From Nemertoderma westbladi (lineage: Eukaryota; Xenacoelomorpha; Nemertodermatida; Nemertodermatidae), in NCBI GenBank assembly GCA_032718475.1, contig JAUCBJ010007367.1:1-61970 (forward strand): a DNA stretch of 61,970 bases. Direction: 5' to 3'. This document shows positions 32,740 through 45,741 of this stretch, piece after piece (within the stretch, counting starts at the first letter, position 1; each line of letters starts with the position of its first letter). The position numbers and the translations under genes are program-made. The notes under the pieces are model-generated. The model had not been told where the DNA came from and searched no databases. It saw only the letters and a list, made by a program, of their open reading frames with translations.

Positions 32740-33330
32740 TCAAGAGTATTACCACACCTTTGAATGTTTGGTATTTCGATGATGGCCTATTAGGTAGCAA
32801 CACAGCGCTAGTTACATCACACCTGTCCTCTAAATCATCTGTCAAATGGCAACCCCAAGGCTACTACTGAATCCATCAAAGGTTCAAAACATGTGCTGAT
32901 CTTCTCGTACCAAAGCTGAGACTGTCGACATACGAGCGAGGGATATATGTCACCCGGCCGTTTTTCCTCTGTTTCAGGATGCCGCGCCCAACTCAAAAAC
33001 TCCTTCCAATGCAGACACAGCAGACCCACTATACCATGAGGGCCTTAAGCAGCTTCCCCCCGACATCGCACCTTTAAATACAACCAACCAGAAGGATTGG
33101 ACTGCGCCACTTTACTATATTCGACAATCTGTTGAATAGCTCGACGAGTTCGAAGGAGAAAGCTGGTTCCTCACTTGCTTCCCAAGGTGATCATGCAGGT
33201 GACTGGCTGCAAGTGATTCCCATCGATTCTATACAAAGGGCTGACATCTGCTCTCAACACATTTGCAGAGGCTGGTTCAGATGTTGAGATACTCTCATCG
33301 AAAACAATCGATTTCCAGAGATGTCATATA
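32740..33330 (+). pseudogene. Decayed reverse-transcriptase-like fragment
   Basis: Frames with stops contain PLNVWYFDDGLLGSN (an RT active-site-like Y-x-D-D followed by G-x-L-G), then GLKQLPPDIAPLN, and near 33190-33250 GDWLQVIPIDSI. This order recalls RT relics abundant in marine invertebrates and may be related to the 20940-23935 element. Non-functional; class not assigned. Confidence 0.5.
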
Positions 33331-33866
33331 CAGAAAATAGCATAAAATTGAGGAATAATCTTATTAATCGACTTATATTCTCTGTGTACGTTACAAGTCC
33401 ACGCCTACTATATATCTACTATTTAGGGTTATAAATACATTAGGGATGTAGCTGTTTTAATTGCCTGCTGATACAAAAATAATTAGCTAGCCACATGTCG
33501 TTTGTTAGTTGATCTAGTATTACTGTAAGTAGTGCATTATACATAGATGAAATATTTGGTTTAATTCTATATAAAATATCGATTCCAATTTGTTCTGATA
33601 AATGTGGTATTATTTTTTGTTAAATAATAATATCTATAATTTGATATAATAAGAAAGGCTAATGATAAAATGGTTTTGTAAGTAATATTACAGTAGTTAT
33701 TGTATTTTTAGCAATACCTTTAATGAGTAGTAGTTTGATTTGAAGGTAGCGTTTATTTCTTTAATAAAATATTTAGAGAAAAGTGTTAAAAATTAGTATT
33801 TTTTAATTAATTTTAGTTTAAAAAAATCATTAATACATAATATTCGCAGGTTGTTGGTTAATAAAC

Positions 33867-34328
33867 ATGTTTTGTTGGAAAACAAAGACTAAATCCGGAG
33901 TTTCTGAAGAAAAATCCAAAATATTTCGAACTAGGGGATATTCCAAAAGTGAATTCGAAGCATTCGAATTGGAATATAAAAAACACGTCATTTCAAAAAA
34001 TCGAATCAAAAAGGTTTGGACCATGGCGCAGTCAACCAACTTCCTGGATAAACATACAGCCGCAACTTGTGAGATGAAAGAAATTGTTCAGTCTCTTACT
34101 CCAGATAAAAGGGACCCCTACGCCGATATGACGCTGCGAGCAGACACTACGGCAACACAGGAAAAGATCATGCAACGACGATCAAGTCACATTGCATCGA
34201 TGCAATCAGAACAGCAACATCAAGAAAGAGAAAACAGAGATGCATGGGCCAGAAGGTTGTCGATTTCTGAGTCTGGGAATACCAGAAGATTAAACCGAGA
34301 TAATCTTAAGCAGTTTCAATATCATTGA
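33867..34328 (+). CDS. Uncharacterised 153-residue protein (possibly a terminal exon)
   Basis: Open from ATG 33867 to TGA 34328. An acceptor-like attcgcag lies 17 bases before the ATG, so this may be the last exon of a longer gene. The product is soluble and highly charged, with no signal peptide or membrane segment. It has a Lys-rich N-terminal half (KSEFEAFELEYKKH, KNRIKKVW) and a Gln/Arg/Ser-rich helical C-terminal half (MQSEQQHQERENRDAWARR). A poly(A) signal AATAAA follows at 34544. I do not recognise the family. The sequence around it is not repeat-like, which favours a host gene, but expression is unproven. Confidence 0.55.
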   Translation: MFCWKTKTKSGVSEEKSKIFRTRGYSKSEFEAFELEYKKHVISKNRIKKVWTMAQSTNFLDKHTAATCEMKEIVQSLTPDKRDPYADMTLRADTTATQEKIMQRRSSHIASMQSEQQHQERENRDAWARRLSISESGNTRRLNRDNLKQFQYH

Positions 34329-34543
34329 ATCTATTTAGTGTTTCTGTATAAAATACTTCTGTAATGACGTCATATTCCATTCATCTTATCTTCAAATGAC
34401 GTGTATTGTAGAGCCTGTTTGGGGAACTTCTATGCAAAGTATAATATCCACCATGTATTATAACGTGGAAACTTATATCTATATACCATGTAATATGTTA
34501 ATAATGTTAATATGTATCTACTGAACAATTAATTGTTCGAAGT

Positions 34544-34549
34544 AATAAA
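34544..34549 (+). terminator. Polyadenylation signal AATAAA
   Basis: About 215 bases downstream of the 34328 stop codon, in a suitable position to end that transcript. Confidence 0.4.
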
Positions 34550-34554
34550 TGATT

Positions 34555-35310
34555 CTCACTTTAGGTCTTAGGATTTCCAGCATTTTGAAGTTCACAAATG
34601 TCATGACTGCGCACGCGGAGGTTCTTTGATTTAATTCCTTTATCCAGCCTCCCTAGCGCAAGTATCTGAGCTATTGTTGATCTATCACAGATCCCAGGAT
34701 AGTTTGTTGGTATTCCGATGTCTCCTTTCTTTTGGGAGAGGCTTTAGTTGACTTTGTCAAAATTGATGTTGGCTTTTCCCCTTTCAGTATTCGGTTGCAA
34801 ACATCCAATAATGGTCTGTTTAGCACTCCTGTTTTCCATACCTCTACAGGGATTTCATCTAATCCAATCGCTTTATGATTGGACATGCTTTTAATGCTTC
34901 TCTGGAGTTCGGCGGGTGTGAAGTCCCCTGTTTCTATAGGTAGCGTCTTGTCATATATTTTCCTTGTTGTATATTTTCCATGTTTGGTGGCTGCCCAAGC
35001 AAGTTGCTGAAGTGATATTTCCATTTCCCAACACGTTCTTCGGACTATCAACATTTATGCACCCCTTAGCTCAAGTTTTCTGACCAGATACCTCATTTAC
35101 AGTCTGCCAGGTAAGTCTTGATTGTTAATGTACAGTATGTGAGCAGTTGTAATTACTTCAATATTCTCCAGAATGTACTTCTCCTGGCTGATGTTGTAGG
35201 CCACTTTGAGATGTCATTAGCTTTCTCAAACTTGCTATTGTTCAGTTGTTCGTTGTTAGTTTTATACGTTGTATCTTAAGATTTTCTCTCTTACAAGTTT
35301 TATCCAACAT
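34555..35310 (-). mobile_element. LINE family A, decayed RT fragment
   Basis: The minus strand contains RKIYDKTLPIETGDFTPAEL, KSMSNHKAIGLDEIP and NRPLLDVCNR, matching the linker-RT part of the 14678-17467 protein with small deletions and stops. No ends or TSD are visible. Confidence 0.8.
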
Positions 35311-37815
35311 GATATTATTTAAACATCGGAATAAATTGTCGAATTGATAAACCATGACCATGCCTTCTTATGACCCTATTGCCATTGGTGATGGTGGCTA
35401 TAACTCTCCAATGCTTATTACATTCCATATTAATGTAGGCCTACTCCTGAAAGGCGGGGTATGACAATGAATTTATCAATTGAATGAATTAATTGAATGT
35501 ATGATAATGAATTACCTCTTAGTAGATTAGGGGTAAGATAGCCCAACAATAAGAGAAGGGGTATAAGCAAGGCAGTGAACTACCACTCTAAAGTGTATGC
35601 TGTAAGCTACCTTTCCACGTAACACACCCAATCAATAGGATGGGTGAAGGCTAGCAAGCTGGGGCAATGTTTCCTCTTGAGGGTATGCAGCCTGCCTAAG
35701 CAGGCAACCGACTGAACAGGGAGTGTAAGCCTAGGGCGTAGTCAAGGTTACTTCAGAGGTAGGACAGTCATGTGACCTAATATTGCTTGCAGAAACGACA
35801 AATAATTCCACCCGAGAAATATATTGGTTTTTGGAATATTACGCTGACAGAGGTCCAAGTTGTAAATATTGGATCTGATGGGGAATATATGAGCTGAAAT
35901 GTTAAATAGCGCGATGATATGTATGTATATTGGTTAAAGGTTCCTTGATATTTATTATGGAATAATAATCTTGGAATAAAAATCGCACTACTCAATAAAA
36001 TAAATACAAAACGTTACTTATACCTAAAGTACCTACGTTAAAAGAAGTGCTGTAAACTTGAGTTTACTTTGATGTAGTACACGTAAAAAACAAAATTGGT
36101 AGAACAATAAGACTGTGGGAATTTACCAGGGAATTTGCAAAACGTTTCTAACATTTAGGACATCGAAACCGGTCAAGAGACAAACGTTAATAGCACAAAT
36201 AAAAACAATAGATACGGTTAGTAGAATGAGTCCCTGGGATTTTCGGAAAATACGCCAACTTCGACTCTTAGTATATTTCGCCGAGTATGGGGTATAATGA
36301 ACTGTTGACGGGCTAAGACCGCATAAAGTGGTTCCGATCGACTGAAAAATTCGAACTAATAAGTCGATAAATAGCAGTTTGATACTTGGTTGAAGAAACG
36401 AAAGTGCCCCACAATTCATCCAGAGACTATGTTTTGGATATTTTTGATGGGCCAGTCGTACTTCTGCGCTTTAATTCTTGTAAAACCAAGTATGAAAGGT
36501 AATTCGTTGGGAATAAAGCAATATTTCCTCCCCCAAGGAAATAAATAACTTTATGTGTTCCAATAATGGAAATAGGAATAAGATAGGGGGTAAAATGAGG
36601 CCTACAAAACAATTAAGCATTATTACTTAATACACTATGAAGCCAAGCAATCAGATACCGGTAATTCACAGTAACTTGACAGACTTGCAGTAAAGTGTTT
36701 TACGGTAAATATGAGATTCCGTCTATTATCTGACCCAACCAATCTAGAATTATTGCCGCGGGAATTTACCTATTGTACCCGACTTACGGTAGAAAACGAA
36801 CGTCTACGCCTTACAAGGTCCAACAACACACAGGGCGCTATCAGTTAATGTTCAAAACTCAAAAGTACGTGAAAGCAAAAAAAAAATTATAAATAACGAT
36901 ATATATAGATATATATACAAGTACTCCTTTACACTCTCCGGTTATACACCAGTAAATAAGTTTATCAAATACTTGCAGAATACTTACCAAAAAATACAAT
37001 AAACGGGCCAGGTCTATAATATAAATCAATAAATATTTATGCACCAATTCCTACCAATTACGATGGCCAATCAAAATTAGAGAAAATAAGTACATTAATA
37101 GAACAAATAAGCAAATCATAAACACTCGAAGGGGGTTGAGAATCACTAATAACTGTTACACAGGTAACAGTTACTATGTTACTGTAACTCGACGACTAAT
37201 AACTGGTAGCGTATTTGATAAAAATATGTTCTTTCAATCTCAATTTAGTATATTTTGACTCTTTACCGGCTGTTCCGAAATCACATGCAGGCAGGCTTTA
37301 AATTGCTCGTCTGATACAATTGATACAATGAATTGAATGGCGCTAGTATACCTTCAACGAAGGGCCGCACACTGGATTGATTTAAGTTACCTCTTTTCCT
37401 TCTTATGTATTGATTTGCTCTATGATTTATTTAGTTCGATACGGTATTTGATTATCTATTGTATTTAACTGAGATATGATACCGGGAGGGTATGGCAACG
37501 CAGTATAACAAGCAAATGACTGACTAATTAATTATGTAAGGAATCAAGTGCTCAAGTGAATCAAGCACTAGTGCTTCCCTTTAGGGGAAGCGTATTGTAA
37601 CTTGTCTCTATGTCTAATTATATTGATATTGCTACCGTAATCAATTTGTGACAACTCTCAATCGTGATATATTTAATAATAAGAGCCTTGCTCATAATAA
37701 TGGTCTGAGATATCGCCATATATTAATTATTTAGTGAATCAGAGGTAAGACAACACACAAATCTGATGCAATTGTCCAGATTATTACTGATGCTTAATTA
37801 TAGAGACCCACCTGT
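35311..37815. other. Intergenic stretch
   Basis: No gene or named repeat supported. Small palindromic pieces occur (AACTGTTACACAGGTAACAG near 37151). Open stretches around 36115-36420 on both strands lack any family feature. Confidence 0.45.
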
Positions 37816-37826
37816 TGTGGCGCGTG

Positions 37827-37828
<2 letters not shown>

Positions 37829-37870
<42 letters not shown>

Positions 37871-40800
37871 GGATCGGCATGCTGCATTGCAGCTGCATTT
37901 TTAAGAATGCTGTGCCGGCTTGTCAACAAAATTGCACCGCCACAACTCCCTACCCATGACATTTGCTAGATCATCCGCATCTTTAAGGCCAGTGTCCTTT
38001 AAGATGCGTCTCAAGAAAGTCATGGGCTGTCCACCATGCTTATTCACTCCATGAGGCTGCCAAAGTACAAGATTATGCACTGGCTGGTCCTCACGGCGAA
38101 AGCAATGTCCTGCAAAGCGGAGGCGATTTTGTTCTAGTGTCAAGCTTGGGGGAACCAATGAGACACCTCCAATGTTATATAGTGTCTGGTTGGAGATGTG
38201 TGCATTGTACTTGACACAATGAACCCGGCGTAGCATTCTTGTGAATGTGCCATCCAGAGATTTGGTGTCCTCAGCAGTTAGAGCCCAGCATGGACTCCCA
38301 TAGAGGAGTACTGGAACTACTGCTGCTCTAAATAATCGGACCTTAAGTTTCCGATTAATTCTCGGTGACTTCCAAATCCTGGAAAGCCTATTCAAGGCTG
38401 CCCATGCCTTTCCCTTACGTATTCGAAGGTCCTCACCTGACTTCCGGATCCATGATCCCAGGTAACAGAAGTCGTCCACATGCTCAAGCATACCATCCTT
38501 TGAGCTTATGCTCATCCGATCAGAAACTTGCTGATGACTTTCAAAGTTAACTGTCAGAATTTTGGTCTTTCTGGAGTTAATAAAAAGACCAACACTAGAA
38601 GCAGCATGTTCTAATGAGCTGATGATTCTGAGAGTACTCCTAAGTCATCAGCAAAGTCTAGATCAGTTAGGTACTTGGCAGGATTTCCTCGACTTCTGGA
38701 GCCAGTAGGTGGAGTTATCATCACCCCATCATCATTATAATGATCTAAGGACATGCGTAGAACATAGTCAACCACAATAATGAACAAGAATGGTGCAAGT
38801 GTGTCTCCTTGGAGGACGCCCCATAACACTTCAAATGGTTCTGTGTCACCATCAACAGTAGACACAAATGTTGTCGAACCATCGCATACTGATCTGATTG
38901 CTGCAATAATTTCATCAGGAATCCCATATAATGAAAGTATGCTGAACATACGTGAGCGAGAGACTGAATCAAAGGCCTTGAAGAAGTCAACAAAGATAAC
39001 AGCCAGATGCCTGTCTTTCTTTTTTGATAACTCTTCAATTATCCTTCTAAGTGCCAAAATGGGCTCCATGGTCCCACACCTTTATGGAACCCATTCTGAT
39101 TTCCACGGAGCAGTCTCTCAATGGGATCCCTGATGCGATTTAATAGAATCCTATTGTATAGCTTTGCAGCAATCGAGATCAACGAGATTCCCCGAAAAGA
39201 ACCATAGAGTGTTAGGTTGCCCTTCTTGGGAACAGGCACCAACTTATTTGTTTTCATTTCTTGTGGGACTCTTGTTGTTCGGTACATTTCTACTATGATG
39301 GGATAGATGAGCTTTAAACACTCAGGTATTTTAAAGACCTCAGGGGGAACACCATCTACTCCACTGGCACGATTGGTCTTAATGCTCTTTGCAGCAGTCT
39401 TCACTTCTGCAAAGGAGATATCGCCAATGGGAATATCTGGGAGTACAGACTCAGACACTTTTACTTCTATAAAGTTCTCAGGCAATATCCTGTCATTATT
39501 GAGGAGCTTTTCAAAGTGGGCTTTCCAACCATTGAGGCGATCGGCTGGTGATTCAGCCTTAACCTTGGTGGTTGGTTGGCATTTCCGCCCAGTAAGCAGA
39601 TTGATCGATTTCCATGCCTGGGATGATTGCCTGCTGTCGTCAGCATCATTGATGGCATCAACCTGTTGGTTTATTAGCTCCTGTAGATTAGCAGAGTACT
39701 GCCTGTTCAGGGACCTAGATGCAGCCTTAACTGCATTCTTGGCCGCTGTAGTCTGTTTGAGTCGGGACTCTTTCTGCGCCTTATGAAGGTCATTTCGGCA
39801 CTTCTGAATTTTGTTGTCAGTCCAGGGGGCCCTTTTCCTGTTTCGAGGGTATACAGGAACTGTTTCTGCAGCTGCTAACTTAACTGCTTCTGTAAAGGCA
39901 GTATAGCCCTCACAGTGATCTGCCGCCTCAGAGGCAAGAGCCTCATACCTGTTGCTCAGCCGTAGTGTGAAGCTGGATCTCACACTTGGCTGTTGCAACA
40001 GAGAGGACCAGTCATGTCGCGGCAAGGCAGATTTCGTTGTCCTGCTAGCACGCAGACTAAGTCTTACCTTGGCCACAATAAGGCGGTGATCACTGGAGAA
40101 GGGTCGAAGTGTAAATGCATTACAGTCTTGTATAGAGTTCCTGTATTTCCTACGAAACAGAATATGGTCTATCTGGGACTTGTGACCACTGGGTCCACTA
40201 GAGTCCATAGCTTTCCAGTTCGCTTCTTGAACTGGGTTCCAGCCGAAAACAATCCATTTCCAGAGATAAAATCCTGAAGATGGACAGAATTTCGGTTAAC
40301 ACTATTGCTATAGACCCAGGGCGATGTAGGTGATTGATGCAGACTTGCATTAAAGTCTCCCAGGAATGTTAAGAATGCATGCTGATCCACTCCATCAGTA
40401 GCTGCTTGTAGATTGTGGTAGAAATTTTCCACCTCCTCTACAGGGGCAACACTAGTTGGAGAGTAGCACACAATCAGAACCACCTTAGGAAACTGCTTAG
40501 CCAGTCTTCCATAACATGAGAAGTGGCAACGGATGATGCGGTTAGAGATTTGGTCTATTTTGTCCAATGCTGCATGTGCAGTTGGATTCATCAATAGACC
40601 AATTCCACCATTGCCACTATCATCTGCTGACGCGAGGGCGAGTCGCCAACCGCCCCCCATGTCCTTAATCAGAACCTCATCAGTCTGTCCAGTCTGCATT
40701 CGGTGCTCTTGAACACCCACTGCGCTAAGAGAAAGCTTATCTGCCAAGGCAGTCAGCTCACCTTGTCGCATTGGGGACCCGAGTGTTAGGGTGTTTACTG

Positions 40801-41595
40801 AGGCTAGTCTTGTGACTTGCCTCAGATTCACCAATGGCTTTGTTGGTCGGGGTGGAACATGAGAGTAGCCTCCAACTCCAGAATCCCTCTCCCCATCACA
40901 ATCTGGCCTTCCTGGTGACCCAGGGTTTGGGCCAGAAAGGTCATCAGGAAAGGGACTCAAAGAATTGTTGGCTGCTCTCTCTCCAGTAGGGGATGAGACA
41001 GGCAGCCGGTCAGGAGTTAACTGACGCCTGTGAGGCCGATTGTGTCCGGTAATTCCACTGGCCTCTAGTGGCCGGACCTCCGCATTGCTAATGTAATCCA
41101 TAGTGGGGGTTGGGGGGTGCTTTTTTGCCGAGTCAGCTCTCGGGGCAAATACCACACCCTGGTTTGCCATTCCACAGGGTGGGTGTCGCAATGGAGTCAG
41201 ATATGAGGCCCATCACCCATATCTACTCTGGCGCACATGACCCACCATTGGCTGTTGCAGCTCATCTGCTGGGTCATGCCCTGTACCCTTGCTGCCAGGT
41301 GCAGGTCGCAGTGAAGTGCTCTCAGCGTGGACATGAGAACACTCTACTCCTGACCAGCCATTGGTAGATCACCATCTGCCTGGTCAGGCCATATACCCCT
41401 GCAGCCAAGTATATGGGTCCTTAATCCAGGACCAAGGGCGTCCTTATCCCAGAACGAAGGGGGTCCTAGTTACAGGACCAGATTTGCCCTAGTAAGAGGG
41501 TCTATGCAGCTACAGGTGGCACCTCCTTTATGCTGCATGGAGGTGGCAAGTTTTCTTGATCAATGACCTAGAATACCTGACCTGACCGCAGCTGA
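37829..41595 (-). mobile_element. LINE family B, near-full-length copy with 13-bp TSD
   Basis: 3767 bp, TSD TGTGGCGCGTGTA (37816-37828 and 41596-41608), 3' (TAG)n tail at the low-coordinate end (37829-37871). Minus-strand coding: 41191-40169 is a Pro-rich N-terminus then APE endonuclease (VGVQEHRMQ, VCYSPTSVAP, LGDFNASLH); 40208-39039 is the rest of the endonuclease (SSDHRLIVAK), linker and early RT (SGVDGVPPEVFK, YGSFRGISLIS, NQNGFHKG); 39069-38611 is the RT core (VDFFKAFDSVSR, GVLQGDTLAPFLF, DLDFADDLG); 38515-37901 is the thumb and C-terminus. The frame breaks three times, near 40190, 39055 and 38610, so it is close to intact but not functional as read. Best available reference for the family in this window. 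Confidence 0.9.
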
Positions 41596-41608
41596 TGTGG
41601 CGCGTGTA

Positions 41609-42304
41609 AAACTTTCTTGATTCCGTAATATCGGCGATATATTAAGCAAAGAAGACAACAAATTGAATTTAACGACAGAATATCAAATAATAAACGCAAA
41701 TAAAGTTCAATTAATGCATATAATATAAAGGCTTATTGACATAGACGTACAGGCATGTTATTAGTGCTGGTCATCAGAAATCTGACCAGTGGACAAAGCC
41801 CACTGCAGTCGAAGTAGGACTCCATAGCAGCCGGTAATGCACTGAGTGTGGAACATTCAATCAGTAGGGATTATATACTAGGTTTACTCAAGTTTATACG
41901 CAATTATACGGGCCAATAAGACGTCACGAAGCTCAGTAAAAAATCCTATCACAATTCGAATATGGGTATAATGGCACTAGATGGTGTGAAAACCCTTACC
42001 AGAGAACAAATCAATAGGGATAGCTAATATTACACCGTAACCGGATTTATCAATAGCATCATAAGTAGCATAAGTAATCTAAAGGCAGAATTCATGAATG
42101 CAGCAACAATGTGGCTGATGCTGACGCTAATGCTCCAACTGTGGCTGTGCTTATTGTTATTGTTGTTTGTATTGTTCAGAAATGCTTGATTCTATTGTGA
42201 TGTTTTAGATAGGCGCTATTTTATTGTTTTCTATTTCTATTTATGCTTGTTTAATTACTGTTAGGTCAAATAATACGGTATTTAGGCTGTTTCTCGTGTA
42301 ACCC
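41609..42304. other. Intergenic stretch before the BEL element
   Basis: Nothing recognised. Ends with the left TSD of the BEL element (AACCC, 42300-42304). Confidence 0.5.
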
Positions 42305-43530
42305 TGTAAAAGCTTTTGCGGAATTGCCCGGTTATTTTTCCTTATTTTTCCCGTAAAATACTCTGTAGTTGGTTTAGTAGGCGTAAGAGGCCGTATTATT
42401 GCTGTATCGGTGTTTTTTAGAGGACCTAAGAGCTATTTCTTCCGTATGTGTACTTTGGGGGACATGGTTGGTGATTCTATGGCAATTCTATGACGCAAAA
42501 TAGCTAGATCCTCTTGAAACAGTAGTTACTATGACGACGGTTAACAGCTGAGCTGTATACGTGTCGATTTTCTTTGTTCTACGGTGCCTCTCAGTTCAGT
42601 CAACCAATCAGAGCGTTTTTACTGTTCTTGTACAGAAATTTCCTAGAAATCACGCAATGCTTTATGGGCAGTGTTATCATTCAGTCCTGAGCCAAGAAAG
42701 AACGGCTTTTGGAATATTTGTGCTTTTCTGCTTTTAGCCTAACACTAGTAGGCTTAATTATAAGGACATATATCCGTTATCACACTGGTCACACTGGGTA
42801 ACTCAATGGTTAACAACTTACTCAATGCTTGGCTGGTCTTGTCGTGCATACTTTTATAACATTATACTGCTATTTACTGTCGGTTATTCATTATATGGTT
42901 GATGAAATATTATATTTGGAATAACGAGAAATAACCCCGAAAACCCAATATTCTTGATATACCGAAGGTAAGAGAGACAGGTTACAAATAACGATTGTGA
43001 CTTATGTTAAAGTGGTTTGAAGTGAATCTAATGTTATCTGATAGACCCAACATGAGTCGGTCTGTGTTCCTTTTATATGTGACTAAAATCAGTGAAGATC
43101 GGCAGATCAGTGTGCAGTATTGTGAGGCATTGTGTATGAGTGAGACTGATAACGAAGCATTTCCTAAAGAATGCGCCATATATGTGAATTGTAACTAAGC
43201 CATATCGTTGCATGTAGTTTAAGTCATAGCTCTGTTTATATAGATAGAGCGCCACGTCCAAAAGGAACTGTTAATATTCCCCGAAGGTGAATAATATTGT
43301 CAGAGATTATATAATACTGTCAGTCGAATAATACATTAGGCTTACATAGCAATAAGATTAAGCCGTCGAAGTCAATCTCCCGGGTATATCCAGCGGGTGA
43401 ATGATCGCGCACAGATTGGTTTCAACTAGTGTAGTGAATCAAATACTTTTCAGAGGCTAAAAGCGATTTATTATCTAGAAGACATCCTAATTTGGCGGGT
43501 TAAACTGCCAAAGGTCTGAAAGCGCGAACA
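42305..43530 (+). repeat. 5' LTR of the BEL-like element (1226 bp)
   Basis: Starts TGTAAAAGCTTTTGCGG, ends AAAGCGCGAACA (TG...CA). Aligns base for base at an offset of 11,121 with the 3' LTR. A 64-codon open stretch inside (43004-43198) is broken in the related solo LTR and is not treated as a gene. Confidence 0.95.
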
Positions 43531-43835
43531 ATAACGGATATAGCTTCTTTATTGCAGTAAGCAATAAAGTTGAAAGTACCGGTCAACCGGTAGACCTGAA
43601 CCGGTACTGCGGTACGTCTGTAGGCCCGTAGGCTCAACTGTCCTAACCGGTACTTCCAGTACAGGTATAGCAGTATTATTCGATTTTGATTATTATATAC
43701 CAGTGGGCCTTAATAATTAATCAAGGAGGGCCCGCCCTGGTTTTTTATTGAGATTTTACTTATTTCTGTCAGTTTTATTTATTTGTAGGCCAGTATTGAG
43801 CAGAAGGCGTGTAAGCCTGCTCAGATTGTACAGAT

Positions 43836-44400
43836 AATTTGTAGGCTTGACTGTTGGCTAACTGTTGATTAGGTCTGAACGGATTGCAGTGCATGTAGAG
43901 TGTATGTCCGATAAAGAACGGTTAGGAAGTAGGGGCAGCCATAGCTGTAAGGTAAACCCCCATCTAAAGAATAAGTCGTACTACTGGGTTAGAACGCATA
44001 CTACTTAACCATTTCGGAGTCTGCATGTCCTGTGGTTTATTTAGGCCTGATAGGAGTCCGCCAGCGTTTGGTCTGTACTTTGTTTGTAGTCTGTACGGGT
44101 AGCGTATAATTTTATTTAGATAATTTGTAGGCTGGATAGTTGTCTGGCTGTTGTTGGGTTTGAGGAAATTTCGGTGTGTGTAGAGTGTATGTCCGATAAA
44201 GAACGGTTAGGAAGTAGGGGCAGCCATAGCTGTAAGGTAAACCCCCATATAAAGAATAAGTCGTACTACTGGGTTAGAACGCATACTACTTAACCATTTC
44301 GGAGTCTGCATATACCGTAGTTTGTTTAGGCTTGATAGTAGTCTGTCAGTATTTGGTCTGCATTTTGTTTGAGTAGTTTGTACGCGTAGCGTAATATTTA
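43836..44400 (+). repeat. Two tandem copies of a about 285-bp unit
   Basis: TGTATGTCCG begins at 43901 in the first copy and 44186 in the second. Central 130 bp nearly identical, flanks more diverged (TTTGTAGGCT, TTTGGTCTG). Confidence 0.85.
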
Positions 44401-45363
44401 TTATTCAGAGTTTATGCTATTATTCGCAACATTCATATCCCCAAGTTTATTCCTACAGTAATTGTGTTTGTTATACATACCGTTATAGTTAAACTAACCC
44501 CGGTACTATACGGGCTGCTTGGCGTAGGTAAAGACTGGTGATTTTGTGCACCGGTCACTCCAGCAGATGCCGTGGTTCTTTTAGCTGTTCAAGTATTTTT
44601 AACTACTAATTATTTGTCATACAAGTACTTGTACCTAATTTAGGGTTTAGTGTACAGTGCTTTCCGAAAGCAATTCGTGTGTAGGCAGTGTATTTGTGTT
44701 GTAAAGTGGTTAATAGGCACGTTGGTTCTGGTAGACCTCGGTAATTAACTTCTGGGTAGGAACACTCCGTGATACATAACGTAGTACCTATAGCGATACG
44801 GTTATAGGTCGTCAGGCAGTGGTATTTTCCTATCTGGACAACGCAGTATATTTACTACTACTTATTATTTTCAAATACCGTAGTAACCTGTCCGTTGTAA
44901 TAACCAGATATTCTAACCCTTTGTTAGGCTGGTTAGTAGACTTCTTGTAAAATTACCCTAAAAATTCGTATTTGTGTATTTGTAATTAAATTTTTGTGTT
45001 TATTTAGAGATTGTAATCTCAACCCGAATTGTACGTAATTTGTAGTATTAAGTAACTTAGGTAAATTAGAATTATTTGTTTTAGTGTCTAACAAGTAGCA
45101 CTCCACTGAGAGCGCACAGCTTATGTGTAGTGACTCCCCCAGAAATAATAACATTTATTTCAAACATTGACAAAAACCCATTTCAACGGGTATATATATA
45201 TTATAAATCAACTCAAACGATTTATAAATAGTAGGCCTGCCATACAACAATTAGGTCTCAATATCAGTTGGACTACTGCTTAAATAACGGTAATAAAGTA
45301 AGTTAAAGTAACCAAGTAACCCTTAAAATTCAGAAATTCAATTATTTAAAATAATTGATATAC

Positions 45364-45650
45364 CGGTATTTACAATAGGCTTACTATCTTTATTTTTATA
45401 AATATAGGTTGAAATTATACCGGTATTCTGTAATTAATTCTAGTCTGTAATTATACTTATATATATACATTATAAGTGTAAGCTGTATACCGGTATTCAC
45501 GATAGGCCTATTATATATTTATATATATTTGTGCTAAAATTATATACCGGTTTCTGTGAAAAACCTAGTCTGTAATAATACTTATATATACCATAAGCAT
45601 ACCGGTATTCTAATATTATATATATCACGCTACACTGAGTAGCAGTATCG
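45364..45650 (+). repeat. ACCGGT-centred motif cluster upstream of ORF1
   Basis: TATACCGGTATTC or close variants at about 45361, 45417, 45488, 45545 and 45599, with shared flanks (CTAGTCTGTAATTATACTTA). Two imperfect tandem units of about 125 bp. Confidence 0.7.
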
Positions 45651-45741
45651 GTAATTAATTACTAGGCTAGCAGTTAATACTGAATTACTAGACTTGCTTG
45701 GACTGTAATATAGCAGTAGGCATTCAACTGTACAACCAAAC

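Larger units (their letters stand above)
43531..45741 (+). other. Long leader of the BEL-like element with two tandem-repeat blocks
   Basis: 2.2 kb without a gene. A about 285-bp unit occurs twice in tandem (about 43836-44120 and 44121-44400; shared core TGTATGTCCGATAAAGAACG and GCAGCCATAGCTGTAAGG). Near the ORF, 45364-45650 carries repeated ATACCGGTATTC palindromic motifs in units of about 125 bp. No primer-binding site recognised directly after the LTR. Confidence 0.75.

Noticed and set aside
36115-36420. Overlapping open frames on both strands
   Set aside because: No conserved motif, no supporting splice sites; unremarkable chance frames.
43004-43261. Small open frames inside the 5' LTR, repeated in the 3' LTR (54125-54382)
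   Set aside because: Identical only because the LTRs are identical; the related solo LTR has a stop in the same place (TAG near 55640).
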